Part shown: one piece after another, positions 5,760 to 13,313 of the stretch | How the letters are laid out: each line of letters starts with the position of its first letter | How positions within the stretch are numbered: position 1 is the first letter of the stretch | NCBI GenBank assembly: GCA_902494625.1 | Contig: CABUUB010000032.1 | Span: 1-18,706, forward strand | DNA: 18,706 nucleotides | Source of the DNA: an uncultured Collinsella sp. | GTDB lineage: Bacteria; Actinomycetota; Coriobacteriia; Coriobacteriales; Coriobacteriaceae | Reading direction: 5' to 3' | Notes under the pieces: generated by a model | The model's input: the letters and a program-made list of their open reading frames with translations, nothing else | Databases searched by the model: none | Told to the model about the DNA's origin: nothing | Program-made: the position numbers and the translations under genes

Positions 5760-7925
5760 CTATGCACGGTCGCATTTCGCAACGTGCGAATCGAGCCATT
5801 CGATATCCTCGACAAGATGTGTCACTCCCAGATGGTGTCCACCCGGACACACCTCGTGCCGCAGAGCATCTCTGCGGCCCAGCAACTTGTAGGCATCGCG
5901 CACGATCTTGAGCTGTTCATCGACATTTTTCAGCCCGCGCGAACCGTTCAGATGATCTTCTTCGCAGCTCTGCACTAACAACGGGCGCGGCGCAATAAGC
6001 GAGGCAATATCGCCCATGTCGAGCAAGCGCCAAAGTCCGGGTGTGTAGTTGCAGCTGCAATTGCCGTTGAGGTGCAGCAGCGAATCATCGACACCGTACA
6101 GGTAGCCCGAGACAAACGTCTTGCATACGCGTGGGTCGAGCACCGCCAGATACAGCGTCATGTATCCGCCGCCCGAAAAGCCGAAACAGCCCAGGTCGTC
6201 CATGGCAATGTCGCCGCGCGCCTCTAGGTAATCGATCAGACGCATGTTATCCCAGGCGTTGAGGCCCGCAACAGTAAGTCCCAGCGGCTCGGCCATGCGC
6301 GCCTGGTTTAGGCACGTGCCGCGCAGAAAGCTGTTCTCGTCATCGCCCTGACCCTTCCAGTCACGACGGTATCCCCAACCGCGTGCGTCGGGGCAGACGG
6401 TCACGTAACCCATACGCGCCAAACGTAGACCGTAGTCGTAATTGAACTTACGCACAGCATCATCGACCGCCGGCACGCCCGTCACGCCCGCAACACTTGC
6501 GGCGCCTGCTCCCTGATGGCCATGCGGACAGATATAGCAACACTTGCGGCCGCGCGCATCGAGCTTAGGCGACTGCGGCTCGAGCAGGTAGAACGGCATC
6601 CAAACGTCGCGCTCCACCTGCAGCATCGCATGGGTGCGCACGATACCGCCGGCAATCTTCACCCGATCGAGTTCGCGCGCCTCAATCGACACGCGATCCA
6701 TAATCGATAGGCCCAACAGGTCAAACAGCCGAACCCTCGTCGCAATCTGCCATGCCTCAAAGTCTTCGGGCGTCGTGCCCTTAAATGCGGCGGAGCGGCC
6801 CTCGCGCTTAAGGCGCTCACGAAACGCCAGTTCGTCTTCGTAATAGGTGTCGATATGCACCGTGCGACCGTTATCGGAAAGACTGTCGGTCTCCGCAGCG
6901 TCGCCCGGGCCACCTTCGGGGTCCCAGCCGTCCGCACCGGAAAGCACCTGTTCGCGGGCGTATCGGGTAGTGGCTGTCGCATCGAGCTCGTGCGCCCATG
7001 GCGCCCAGTTTTCGGCATCACTCGCCGGGCCATGTAGGCTTGCACCAGCGTAGTGCGCCCTCTCGTGCGCCGCCGGCTTAGCCCAATCCCACCAACCTTC
7101 GCGCTTGATATGCTGTCCCAGCCAGCAATCGATCAGCACGGTCTGGGCCCACTCACGCCAAGGACGACCCAAATAGACCGAATCCGGTGCCACATCTTGC
7201 GCGGCTGTAAACGAGCAGCCGTGGAACACGAAGCCATATGGCTCTCCCTCGGGCGTCGATGCCGCCGTCACGTAACCGTTCACGTCCATATTGCGGTTGA
7301 GCGAGCGGATCTCGCACCCCTCAAAATAGGCACACGCGCCGCCAAAGATAAAGTCGACGTCGCCCTCAATCCGGCAGCGTCGAAAATACTGACGGCCCAC
7401 CCGACGCGGCGCAAACTGCTTGGGCCCAATGAATCCGCCCGGTTTGACTTCGCGCGGGGGCAGCGGGCCCAAAAACAGCGTGTCCTGGCGCCCCGTAATG
7501 CAACAGGTGTCGACCACCAAACGGTCGCCGTCGGCGTACAGGGCAATCGCCTGCCCCACCTCGCGACCGTCGCCGGCATCGTTGACGATTGTGAGGTTCT
7601 CGAGCCGCACGTCGTCGGCATCGACCAAAACGGTATAGGTCCTAAAGGTGCCGAGCTTTCCGTCAATGCCCGATCCGTCCCCCGAGGGCATCTTGGCGCC
7701 CAGACTGCCCACGATACGCACGCCGTCAGCCGTCTCGCCCACCAGCGTCACATACGGTCGATGAATCTCGACCCGTTCGCGGTACTCACCCGGCTCGATA
7801 TGGATTGTCACCGGCTGTCCGTCATTCGGACAGAGTTCATCAATTGCCTCCAAGGCCTTAGAGATACTGTGATATGCCCCCGCACGCTCGGGCGAAACCT
7901 CAAAAAATCGTCTCTCGCTCATCAT
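5760..7925 (-). CDS. Two-domain pectinesterase (CE8) - alpha/beta-hydrolase esterase fusion
   Basis: One uninterrupted 721-residue frame carries two enzymes. Residues 1 to about 340 are a CE8 pectin methylesterase beta-helix: GQA (125-127), GRQDTLF with Asp148, GDVDFIFG with Asp191 as nucleophile, and YLGRPW with Arg254. All catalytic positions are kept. After a linker (about 340-360), residues 360-721 are an alpha/beta-hydrolase like bacterial acetyl-xylan/acetyl esterases: an oxyanion segment PHGH (467-470), nucleophile elbow GFSGGG (Ser584), acid Asp657 in EEDH, and a His at 697 or 698 in GGHH. The first ATG (7925) is preceded by GGAAGGA; a second ATG follows directly. There is no signal peptide, which is unusual for a pectinesterase and suggests action on imported oligomers. 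It probably removes both methyl and acetyl esters. Family assignment of both halves is firm; the acyl specificity of the C-terminal half is inferred. Confidence 0.93.
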   Translation of the reverse strand: MMSERRFFEVSPERAGAYHSISKALEAIDELCPNDGQPVTIHIEPGEYRERVEIHRPYVTLVGETADGVRIVGSLGAKMPSGDGSGIDGKLGTFRTYTVLVDADDVRLENLTIVNDAGDGREVGQAIALYADGDRLVVDTCCITGRQDTLFLGPLPPREVKPGGFIGPKQFAPRRVGRQYFRRCRIEGDVDFIFGGACAYFEGCEIRSLNRNMDVNGYVTAASTPEGEPYGFVFHGCSFTAAQDVAPDSVYLGRPWREWAQTVLIDCWLGQHIKREGWWDWAKPAAHERAHYAGASLHGPASDAENWAPWAHELDATATTRYAREQVLSGADGWDPEGGPGDAAETDSLSDNGRTVHIDTYYEDELAFRERLKREGRSAAFKGTTPEDFEAWQIATRVRLFDLLGLSIMDRVSIEARELDRVKIAGGIVRTHAMLQVERDVWMPFYLLEPQSPKLDARGRKCCYICPHGHQGAGAASVAGVTGVPAVDDAVRKFNYDYGLRLARMGYVTVCPDARGWGYRRDWKGQGDDENSFLRGTCLNQARMAEPLGLTVAGLNAWDNMRLIDYLEARGDIAMDDLGCFGFSGGGYMTLYLAVLDPRVCKTFVSGYLYGVDDSLLHLNGNCSCNYTPGLWRLLDMGDIASLIAPRPLLVQSCEEDHLNGSRGLKNVDEQLKIVRDAYKLLGRRDALRHEVCPGGHHLGVTHLVEDIEWLDSHVAKCDRA

Positions 7926-7977
7926 CAGTCACCGCGTCCTTCCGTCGCAGACCGTCTATGTCGCAGTTTCGGCATAT

Positions 7978-8020
7978 AAAAAGTACGCGCAATGGGTCGG
8001 GAAGGCCCTGCCCATCGCGC
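7978..8020 (-). terminator. Probable Rho-independent terminator after GH28
   Basis: Imperfect 15-16-base arms (7987-8001 and 8005-8020) pair around a short loop. On the minus strand TTTTT (7982-7978) follows four bases later. It stands 40 bp after the GH28 stop and 53 bp before the CE8-fusion start. Three mismatched positions in the stem suggest partial rather than complete termination. Confidence 0.55.
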
Positions 8021-8059
8021 GTCGCGACATGCCGAATTCGATTGTTTAAGAGCAAACGC

Positions 8060-9655
8060 CTACGCGCGGATAACCTTGTCGACGTTCTGGAGCTGCAGCT
8101 CCTCGCCGTCCTGGCCCTCAATAACCACATTTTGCAGGTCGAGTACCTTGACGTTTTGCGCGATGATGCCCTGGCGCACCATCGGCTCCACACCACAGGC
8201 CATGGCCGGCACAAAGGGCTCGGCATCGTCGGCAAAGGTAACGTGAACGTCTTGGAACGTCAGACGTGTCACCTTGCTCTCGGGCAGACCCGTGATATAG
8301 GCCGCGGCAGCATGGCAGTTGGTGGCCTCGATATCGCAAAACGTCGTGGCGCCAAAGCCGGGCGTGCGGTCGTCGACGGGCAGCGCCTCGCGAGACTGCA
8401 CGTAATCGGTCTTGCCGTCCTTGTCACAGAAGTAGAAGGAGTTGACCACGAAGGGCGTGAGCACCTCGTCCATGCGAATGTGCTCAAAGGTAATGCCCTC
8501 GTTGACGGCATCCTTGCCGCGCCCGCGGCGGGTCTTGACGCGCAGGCCGCGGTCGGTGCGCTCAAAGAGGCACTTGCTCACGGTAAGGTCCTTGATGCCG
8601 CCGGCAGCCTCTGAACCCAGGACCACGGCGCCGTGACCATCGTGCATGTAACAGTGAGAGATCAGCACGTCGTGCGTGGCGGGACGAAGCTCGGGCTCAA
8701 TGCCCAGCTTGCCGCTCTTGATGGCGATGCAGTCGTCGCCCACCGAGAACTGACAGCCAAGGATGCGGACAAAGCCGCAGCTCTCGGGATCGAAACCGTC
8801 GGTGTTGTGGGAGTTCTTGGGGCCCTCGATGGACAGGCAGAGCGCGTCGACATGCTCGGACAGGACGGGATGGATATTCCACGCTGGGCTGTTGCGCACG
8901 GTAAAGCCGGCAAGGCTCACGTTTTGGCACTCGGACAGGAAGATCATGCGCGGACGGGCGACCTCGCGGCCCTCCTCGGGACGGAAGATGTTCTTAAAGT
9001 CCTTGTTCCACCAGTTATCCTCGGCAAAATCGGTCTGGCCGTCGATGGCACCACGACCATAGATGCACACGTCGTGCACGCCCAGACCCGTAAAGGTAGA
9101 ACAGTAGGTCGAGAAGCTCTCGCCCTCCCAGCGGCCCAGGGGCAGCATATCGGTACCGGCATAACCGGCACCCTCGTTGCCCGTGACCGTGCCCGGAATG
9201 TAGGCAAGCGCGGCACGATCGTGGCGGGCCAGCAGCACGGCGCCCTCAGCAAGCTCGATGTTGATATTGCTCTTAAGGAAGAGGGACTTGATGCGATAAC
9301 TACCGGCGGGGATCAGCACGCGCCCGCCCTTGGGGCAGGCCATGATGGCAGCCTGGATGTTGGTGGTGTCGTCGTGCTCGGCATCGCCCTTGGCGCCACA
9401 GTCGCGAACGTTGATGGTAAAGGGCTCAGCCGGCGTGGTGACACCTACGCTCAGCTCGCGCTCGCCACAAACAAAACGAACCAGGTTGCGCTTGCCGGGG
9501 GTCAGGCCGTCGACATAGGTCTCGACCGTATTCGTGGTACCGGCGGGCTCATCGTTGACAAAGATCTCCCACGTATCGGCACAGGTAAAGTAGCCGCCGT
9601 CGTCAAGCTCGATAACCGCCGCGCGCGCGTTGCGCCAGATAACGTTCGTCTCCAT
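8060..9655 (-). CDS. GH28 polygalacturonase, probably exo-acting and cytoplasmic
   Basis: The product is 531 residues. Residues 1-80 look like a fibronectin-III-type beta domain, as seen ahead of the catalytic domain in bacterial exo-polygalacturonases. The right-handed helix then begins with NVRDCGAKGD (82-91). The GH28 signature motifs are all present: NTDGFDP (284-290, Asp286), GDDC (306-309, Asp307 and Asp308), DGHG (339-342, His341) and RVK (372-374, for the usual R-I-K). The frame reaches a TTG at 9670, but the ATG at 9655 sits behind AGGGAG and is chosen. No signal peptide is seen, so galacturonate would be released from oligomers inside the cell. The gene follows a strong terminator by about 50 bp; a TACAAT at 9695-9690 is a possible -10, without a good -35 and without an operator. 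Hydrolysis of alpha-1,4-galacturonan is near certain; exo mode is inferred from the domain layout. Confidence 0.93.
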   Translation of the reverse strand: METNVIWRNARAAVIELDDGGYFTCADTWEIFVNDEPAGTTNTVETYVDGLTPGKRNLVRFVCGERELSVGVTTPAEPFTINVRDCGAKGDAEHDDTTNIQAAIMACPKGGRVLIPAGSYRIKSLFLKSNINIELAEGAVLLARHDRAALAYIPGTVTGNEGAGYAGTDMLPLGRWEGESFSTYCSTFTGLGVHDVCIYGRGAIDGQTDFAEDNWWNKDFKNIFRPEEGREVARPRMIFLSECQNVSLAGFTVRNSPAWNIHPVLSEHVDALCLSIEGPKNSHNTDGFDPESCGFVRILGCQFSVGDDCIAIKSGKLGIEPELRPATHDVLISHCYMHDGHGAVVLGSEAAGGIKDLTVSKCLFERTDRGLRVKTRRGRGKDAVNEGITFEHIRMDEVLTPFVVNSFYFCDKDGKTDYVQSREALPVDDRTPGFGATTFCDIEATNCHAAAAYITGLPESKVTRLTFQDVHVTFADDAEPFVPAMACGVEPMVRQGIIAQNVKVLDLQNVVIEGQDGEELQLQNVDKVIRA

Positions 9656-9703
9656 GGGTTTCTCCCTCAAAAAGATGCTCTAAAGGCAAATTGTACGCTG
9701 TTG

Positions 9704-9747
9704 AAAAAGGGCCGTGCCTGCCGGCGGAATTCCGGTGGCACGGCCCT
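9704..9747 (-). terminator. Rho-independent terminator after the symporter gene
   Basis: AGGGCCGTGCC on each arm (9708-9718, 9737-9747) forms a perfect 11-bp stem, with a second small stem possible in the loop. The minus-strand stem runs straight into TTTTT. It begins 23 bp after the symporter stop, so GH28 probably depends on read-through or a weak promoter of its own. Confidence 0.85.
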
Positions 9748-9770
9748 GTGATTTGGACGATATGTCGGCC

Positions 9771-11330
9771 TTACTCGGCGGGAGTTACGCTACCGTCCTG
9801 GAAGCCAACGTTGTTGTGGGCAAAGCAGTCCTCGTACTTAAAGCCGGAGAGCTCCTCGCAAAGCGCCTTGACCTCGGGCTTGACGTCGGCCATCTTGCCA
9901 CCCTCCTTGACTCGGTGAATCTCGTCGCAAAGGACGTCGCACTGCTCCTTGTCGATCTTGATGCCGCGGGCAAGGACGGCCGCAAGCAGGAAGAAGCCGG
10001 CGCAGCCGATAATCATGTAGCCGCAGATATACAGAGGCACGGTAGCGGGCTGGGTCACGGCGTCGCTATTGCCGGCGGTCTGAATGAAGCCGGAGGCAGC
10101 AAGGACGATAGCCCACACGTTGACGGCGATAGCCTGGGCGATCTGCTGGCAGAGCTGCTGCGCGGAGCTGTAGATGCCCTCGCGACGGCGCAGAGTGATG
10201 AGCTCATCGACATCGGGGATATAGTTGAGCAGAACATCGGGCAGGTACTGGAAGCCGACGTAGAAGAACTTCCAGATGGCGAAGATGATGGGGTAGGCGA
10301 TCATGGCGATGGCGACCGTGGAGGTGCCGTTGATCTGACCAAAGGCGAAGTAGTTGTAGGCAATGATGCACGCAGCGCAACCAACATTTGCGAGGTACCA
10401 AGACTTGTGGAAGCCCTTCTTGGCCATGAGGGCGACCCAGATGGCGGTGCAGACGATAGCGACGACCTTGCCAGGCATCTCCATCACGGACTCGTAGGAC
10501 TTAGGAATCTGTAGGCAGTAGACGATGAAGAAGGACAGGCAGGCAGACCAGCAGGCAGCAGCGAGCTTCGTGGAGACCTGTGCATACAGGACCTTGCGGA
10601 AGGACTTGTTGCGGAAGGTGGAGATAACGTCCACAAAGAACTTCTTGATGCCCTCGCCGACGCTCTCGATCTTCTCCTGAGCGACCTCCTCGGGGGTGTG
10701 CTCCCACGTGGACAGGTACACGCAGAGCAGCGAGATTGCCATAACCGAAGCGTTGACCGTAGCGATGATGAAGTAGCTGAACGGGTTGGTCTCGCCGAAG
10801 GTGCCAAAGCCGAAGCCCACAAGTGCAGCCATCAGGAAGCCGGCGGCGTTACCAAAGAGATGCTTGTAGCCAGTGAGGTACGTACGCTCCTTAAAGTCAT
10901 CGGTCATCTCGATGGTAAGCGGCGACAGGTTGGCGGTGCAGAACGTGTACGCGACGTTGTAGATCAGGTACAGCACAAAGTAGTACGGGAAGCCAAACGG
11001 CGTAGCCACGAAGATGAGCGGCTCGGCGATCATCATCGGGATGGCCAGCAAGATCCAGAAACGACGACGACCAAAGATGCGGCCGATCTTGGTGGCATAG
11101 AAGTTATCGGCCACAAAGCCCATCAGCGGGCAAAGAATGGCGTTGACATAGATGGCAAACGAGCTGATCAGTGCAGCCTCGCCTGCGGACAGGCCACACT
11201 CCGTGGACAGGAACAGCACCATGTAGCTGTGCGTAAAGGTCAGGGCACCGGAATTGAGCATACCGCCCATACCAAAGCCCAAGCGCGTCCAGAATGTGAT
11301 CTTACGCTTTTTTCCGATCTTATTAGTCAT
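9771..11330 (-). CDS. GPH-family (MFS) sugar:cation symporter, probable oligogalacturonide/hexuronide importer
   Basis: This is a 519-residue integral membrane protein with about 12 hydrophobic segments and the look of the glycoside-pentoside-hexuronide:cation symporter family. The N-terminus KRKITFWTRLGFGMGG leads into helix 1, and a loop in the first half carries basic residues (KIGRIFGRRRFWIL) typical of these carriers. The frame reaches 11381, but the ATG at 11330 behind GAGGGAG is preferred; the extra 17 residues are not membrane-like. The last 65 residues (455-519) form a charged cytoplasmic tail with four cysteines, longer than in classic MelB-type members. Its promoter carries three operator copies, and a strong terminator follows, so it is a single-gene unit. 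It sits between the uxa genes and the cytoplasmic pectin enzymes, so it most likely imports their substrate (inference). The family is well supported; the substrate is not proven. Confidence 0.88.
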   Translation of the reverse strand: MTNKIGKKRKITFWTRLGFGMGGMLNSGALTFTHSYMVLFLSTECGLSAGEAALISSFAIYVNAILCPLMGFVADNFYATKIGRIFGRRRFWILLAIPMMIAEPLIFVATPFGFPYYFVLYLIYNVAYTFCTANLSPLTIEMTDDFKERTYLTGYKHLFGNAAGFLMAALVGFGFGTFGETNPFSYFIIATVNASVMAISLLCVYLSTWEHTPEEVAQEKIESVGEGIKKFFVDVISTFRNKSFRKVLYAQVSTKLAAACWSACLSFFIVYCLQIPKSYESVMEMPGKVVAIVCTAIWVALMAKKGFHKSWYLANVGCAACIIAYNYFAFGQINGTSTVAIAMIAYPIIFAIWKFFYVGFQYLPDVLLNYIPDVDELITLRRREGIYSSAQQLCQQIAQAIAVNVWAIVLAASGFIQTAGNSDAVTQPATVPLYICGYMIIGCAGFFLLAAVLARGIKIDKEQCDVLCDEIHRVKEGGKMADVKPEVKALCEELSGFKYEDCFAHNNVGFQDGSVTPAE

Positions 11331-11353
11331 CGAGCTCCCTCTCTTTTCTCGAT

Positions 11354-11370
11354 TGTCTTGCAACAAGACA
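11354..11370 (-). other. Small hairpin in the symporter leader
   Basis: TGTCTTG and CAAGACA form a perfect 7-bp stem with a CAA loop, 24 bp before the symporter start and inside the predicted leader of about 95 nt. It may protect the mRNA or tune translation. No U-run follows, so it is not a terminator. Confidence 0.45.
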
Positions 11371-11414
11371 CTGGAGTCCACGCCGGCATCTGTCTACATG
11401 TCGTTCACTTGTAG

Positions 11415-11428
11415 GGTGAACGTTTAGC
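11415..11428. promoter_or_regulatory. LacI-type operator O1 of the symporter
   Basis: GGTGAACGTTTAGC has a consensus left half and a degenerate right half. It lies directly downstream of the symporter -10, across the expected start site. An inverted half-site GTTCAC lies at 11403-11408, facing GTGAAC at 11416-11421. Confidence 0.65.
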
Positions 11429-11431
11429 TAG

Positions 11432-11460
11432 ATTATGCGCGATTGCTTATGATAGGTGAA
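11432..11460 (-). promoter_or_regulatory. Putative promoter of the symporter gene
   Basis: On the minus strand -35 TTCACC (11460-11455), embedded in operator O2, is separated by 17 bp from -10 CATAAT (11437-11432). The predicted start near 11425 lies in operator O1. This is the best-spaced of the three related promoters. Confidence 0.6.
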
Positions 11461-11468
11461 CGTTCACT
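11455..11468. promoter_or_regulatory. LacI-type operator O2 of the symporter
   Basis: GGTGAACGTTCACT is a dyad on a central CG with a single outer mismatch. Its centre is 40 bp from O1, and it overlaps the -35 of the symporter promoter. Confidence 0.75.
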
Positions 11469-11574
11469 TGAATAATATCCTTGAACGGTAGTTTTTTATC
11501 GCTGAACGGACCTGAAAATGAAAAAATCCCTGCATTTTTGATTATCAAGTCGATTCAGCACCACGCAACCACTA

Positions 11575-11588
11575 GGTGAACGTTCAAT
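11575..11588. promoter_or_regulatory. LacI-type operator O3, distal site upstream of the symporter
   Basis: GGTGAACGTTCAAT lies 120 bp upstream of O2, centre to centre. It is not near a recognised -10/-35 pair. A distal third site suits repression by DNA looping, as in other LacI-family systems (inference). Confidence 0.65.
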
Positions 11589-11603
11589 GTTCTCTGGAGA
11601 TGA

Positions 11604-11628
11604 GGGGGGGTGCCGGGCACCCTTCCCC
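11604..11628. repeat. G-run plus palindrome, possible dispersed intergenic repeat
   Basis: Seven G residues (11604-11610) lead into GGGTGCC-G-GGCACCC, and the right side ends in CCCTTCCCC, so the arms pair with a two-base bulge. A run of six A follows. It lies between the uxaA terminator and operator O3, outside any gene. The run of bases is wrong for a terminator on either strand. It may be a REP-like element. Confidence 0.35.
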
Positions 11629-11662
11629 AAAAAAGCCGTGCACGACAACGCAACGAGAAACG

Positions 11663-11700
11663 AAAAACGACCCCGCCGAGAATGTCCTCAGCGGGGTCGT
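11663..11700 (-). terminator. Rho-independent terminator after uxaA
   Basis: ACGACCCCGC (11667-11676) and GCGGGGTCGT (11691-11700) form a perfect 10-bp stem that continues inward with CTGAG/CTCGG-type pairing. The minus-strand stem is followed by TTTTTCGTTT. It ends the uxaCBA transcript 48 bp after the uxaA stop. Confidence 0.88.
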
Positions 11701-11747
11701 CCGGTCTTTGCAACAGCTTGCCCGATCACGCGCTCAACGTGTCATCG

Positions 11748-13232
11748 CTACAGGCAGACGCCGTCCTTCCAGATGCTGATCTCGTGACAGCCGCGGCGCT
11801 CGGCGCTGGTAAGCTTGCCGCTCGCCGTGTCCAGCACCAGCTGGTACAGGTCGTGGGCAGCCTCGTCGAGCGTGCGCTCGCCGGTGGCGACCACACCGGC
11901 GTTAAAGTCCATCCAGTTGGCCTTGTGGTCGCACAGACGCTGGTTGGTGAACACCTTGAGCGTAGGCGCTGGCGCACCAAACGGCGTGCCGCGGCCGGTC
12001 GAGAACAGGATCACGTGGCAGCCGGCAGCGGTGAGTGCCGTGGTGGATACCATGTCGTTGCCCGGACCGCACAGCATGTTCAGACCATGCTTGGTAGCCT
12101 GCCCGGCGTACGGCAGCACGTCAACGATGGGGGCAGATCCGCCCTTTTGCACGCAGCCGCAGCTCTTGTCCTCGAGCGTTGTGATGCCGCCATCCTTGTT
12201 GCCGGGGCTCGGGTTCTCATAGACGACCTCGCCGTGGCTAATGAAGTAGTCCTTAAAGCCGTTGAGCATGTCGGAGGCGGCGTCAAAGACGTCCTGGCTC
12301 TCGCAACGATCAAGCAGAATGCTCTCCGCGCCAAACATCTCGGGCACCTCGGTGAGCACCGATGTGCCGCCGCGGGCGACAACCATATCGCTCACGCGAC
12401 CGATCGTGGGGTTGGCGGTAATGCCCGAAAGACCGTCAGAGCCACCGCACTTAAGTCCAATAACCAGCTCGGAGGCCGGAATGGGCTCGCGCTTGGCCTG
12501 CTTGGCGAGGTCTGCCAGCTCGGCCAGAATCTTGTGGCCCTCGATCTGCTCGTCGGCTACATCCTGGCAGGTGAGGAAGCGGACGCGCTCGTGGTCGAAG
12601 TCACCGAGCTCGTCAAGCACCTGCTGGTGCGTGCAGTTCTCGCAACCGAGCGACAGGAATAGCACACCGGCCGCATTAGGATGACGCGAGAGCGCCACCA
12701 GCAGACGACGCGTCTGGGCATGGTCGGCGCCGGTCTGCGAGCAGCCAAAGGGATGCGGGAAGTAGTAGACGCCCTCGAGCGAGCCCTCGACCAGATCCTG
12801 AGCCTGCTCGCACATAGCACGCGCAACCTCGTTGACGCAGCCGACCGTGGGGATGATCCACAGCTCGTTGCGCGTCGCGGCACGACCGTCGGCGCGGCGG
12901 AAGCCCATAAAGGTCTCAGGCTCAACGGGATCCACAACCGGATGCGTGGGGTTGTAGGCGTACTCGACCTCGCCCGAAAGGTTGGTCTTCACATTGTGCG
13001 TGTGGAGCCACTGACCGGGCTGGACATCGCCCGTCACATGGCCGATAGGAAGGCCGTACTTGATGACGTCCTCCCCCGCGGCAATCGAGCGCACGGCCAT
13101 CTTATGACCCTGCGGAATATCCTCCGCGGCCACGACCTCGCCCACCCCGGGAACCGCGACGGCGGTGCCCTTGGCAAGCGGCGACAGCGCGACGATCACG
13201 TTGTCGGCCGGATTGATCTGGATAGTGTTCAT
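11748..13232 (-). CDS. uxaA: UxaA, altronate dehydratase
   Basis: This 494-residue protein dehydrates D-altronate to 2-keto-3-deoxy-D-gluconate, the third step of galacturonate breakdown. The N-terminal SAF domain (1-95) contains PIGHVTGDVQPGQWLHTHN, typical of altronate/galactarate dehydratases. The catalytic region has GCSQTGADH, LGCENC, KCGGSDGLSGITANP and STGRGTPFG-to-KVFTN blocks, with the cysteines and histidines expected for an Fe(II)-dependent enzyme. The length equals that of E. coli UxaA (about 495). The start ATG at 13232 has AGGA upstream. It is the last gene of the uxaCBA set, 81 bp after uxaB, and is followed by a strong terminator. The close relative GarD (galactarate dehydratase) is the only real alternative; the neighbours uxaB and uxaC decide for UxaA. 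Confidence 0.95.
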   Translation of the reverse strand: MNTIQINPADNVIVALSPLAKGTAVAVPGVGEVVAAEDIPQGHKMAVRSIAAGEDVIKYGLPIGHVTGDVQPGQWLHTHNVKTNLSGEVEYAYNPTHPVVDPVEPETFMGFRRADGRAATRNELWIIPTVGCVNEVARAMCEQAQDLVEGSLEGVYYFPHPFGCSQTGADHAQTRRLLVALSRHPNAAGVLFLSLGCENCTHQQVLDELGDFDHERVRFLTCQDVADEQIEGHKILAELADLAKQAKREPIPASELVIGLKCGGSDGLSGITANPTIGRVSDMVVARGGTSVLTEVPEMFGAESILLDRCESQDVFDAASDMLNGFKDYFISHGEVVYENPSPGNKDGGITTLEDKSCGCVQKGGSAPIVDVLPYAGQATKHGLNMLCGPGNDMVSTTALTAAGCHVILFSTGRGTPFGAPAPTLKVFTNQRLCDHKANWMDFNAGVVATGERTLDEAAHDLYQLVLDTASGKLTSAERRGCHEISIWKDGVCL

Positions 13233-13270
13233 TGCAAATGGTCCTAACCCTACAGGTTGAGCAGAAGTCG

Positions 13271-13302
13271 AGACGCGGGCACGCCGTCCCGCGCCCGCGT
13301 CT
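13271..13302 (-). other. GC-rich intercistronic stem-loop between uxaB and uxaA
   Basis: AGACGCGGGC (13271-13280) and its exact complement (13293-13302) enclose a 12-nt loop. No U-run follows on either strand, so it is not a standard terminator. It may protect the upstream uxaB message or set the ratio of uxaB to uxaA expression. Confidence 0.55.
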
Positions 13303-13313
13303 GCGCCGGAAAT

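Noticed and set aside
8240..8256. GTGAACGT-like match inside GH28
   Set aside because: It lies within coding sequence, lacks the GGTGAACGTT core and right half, and is far from any promoter.
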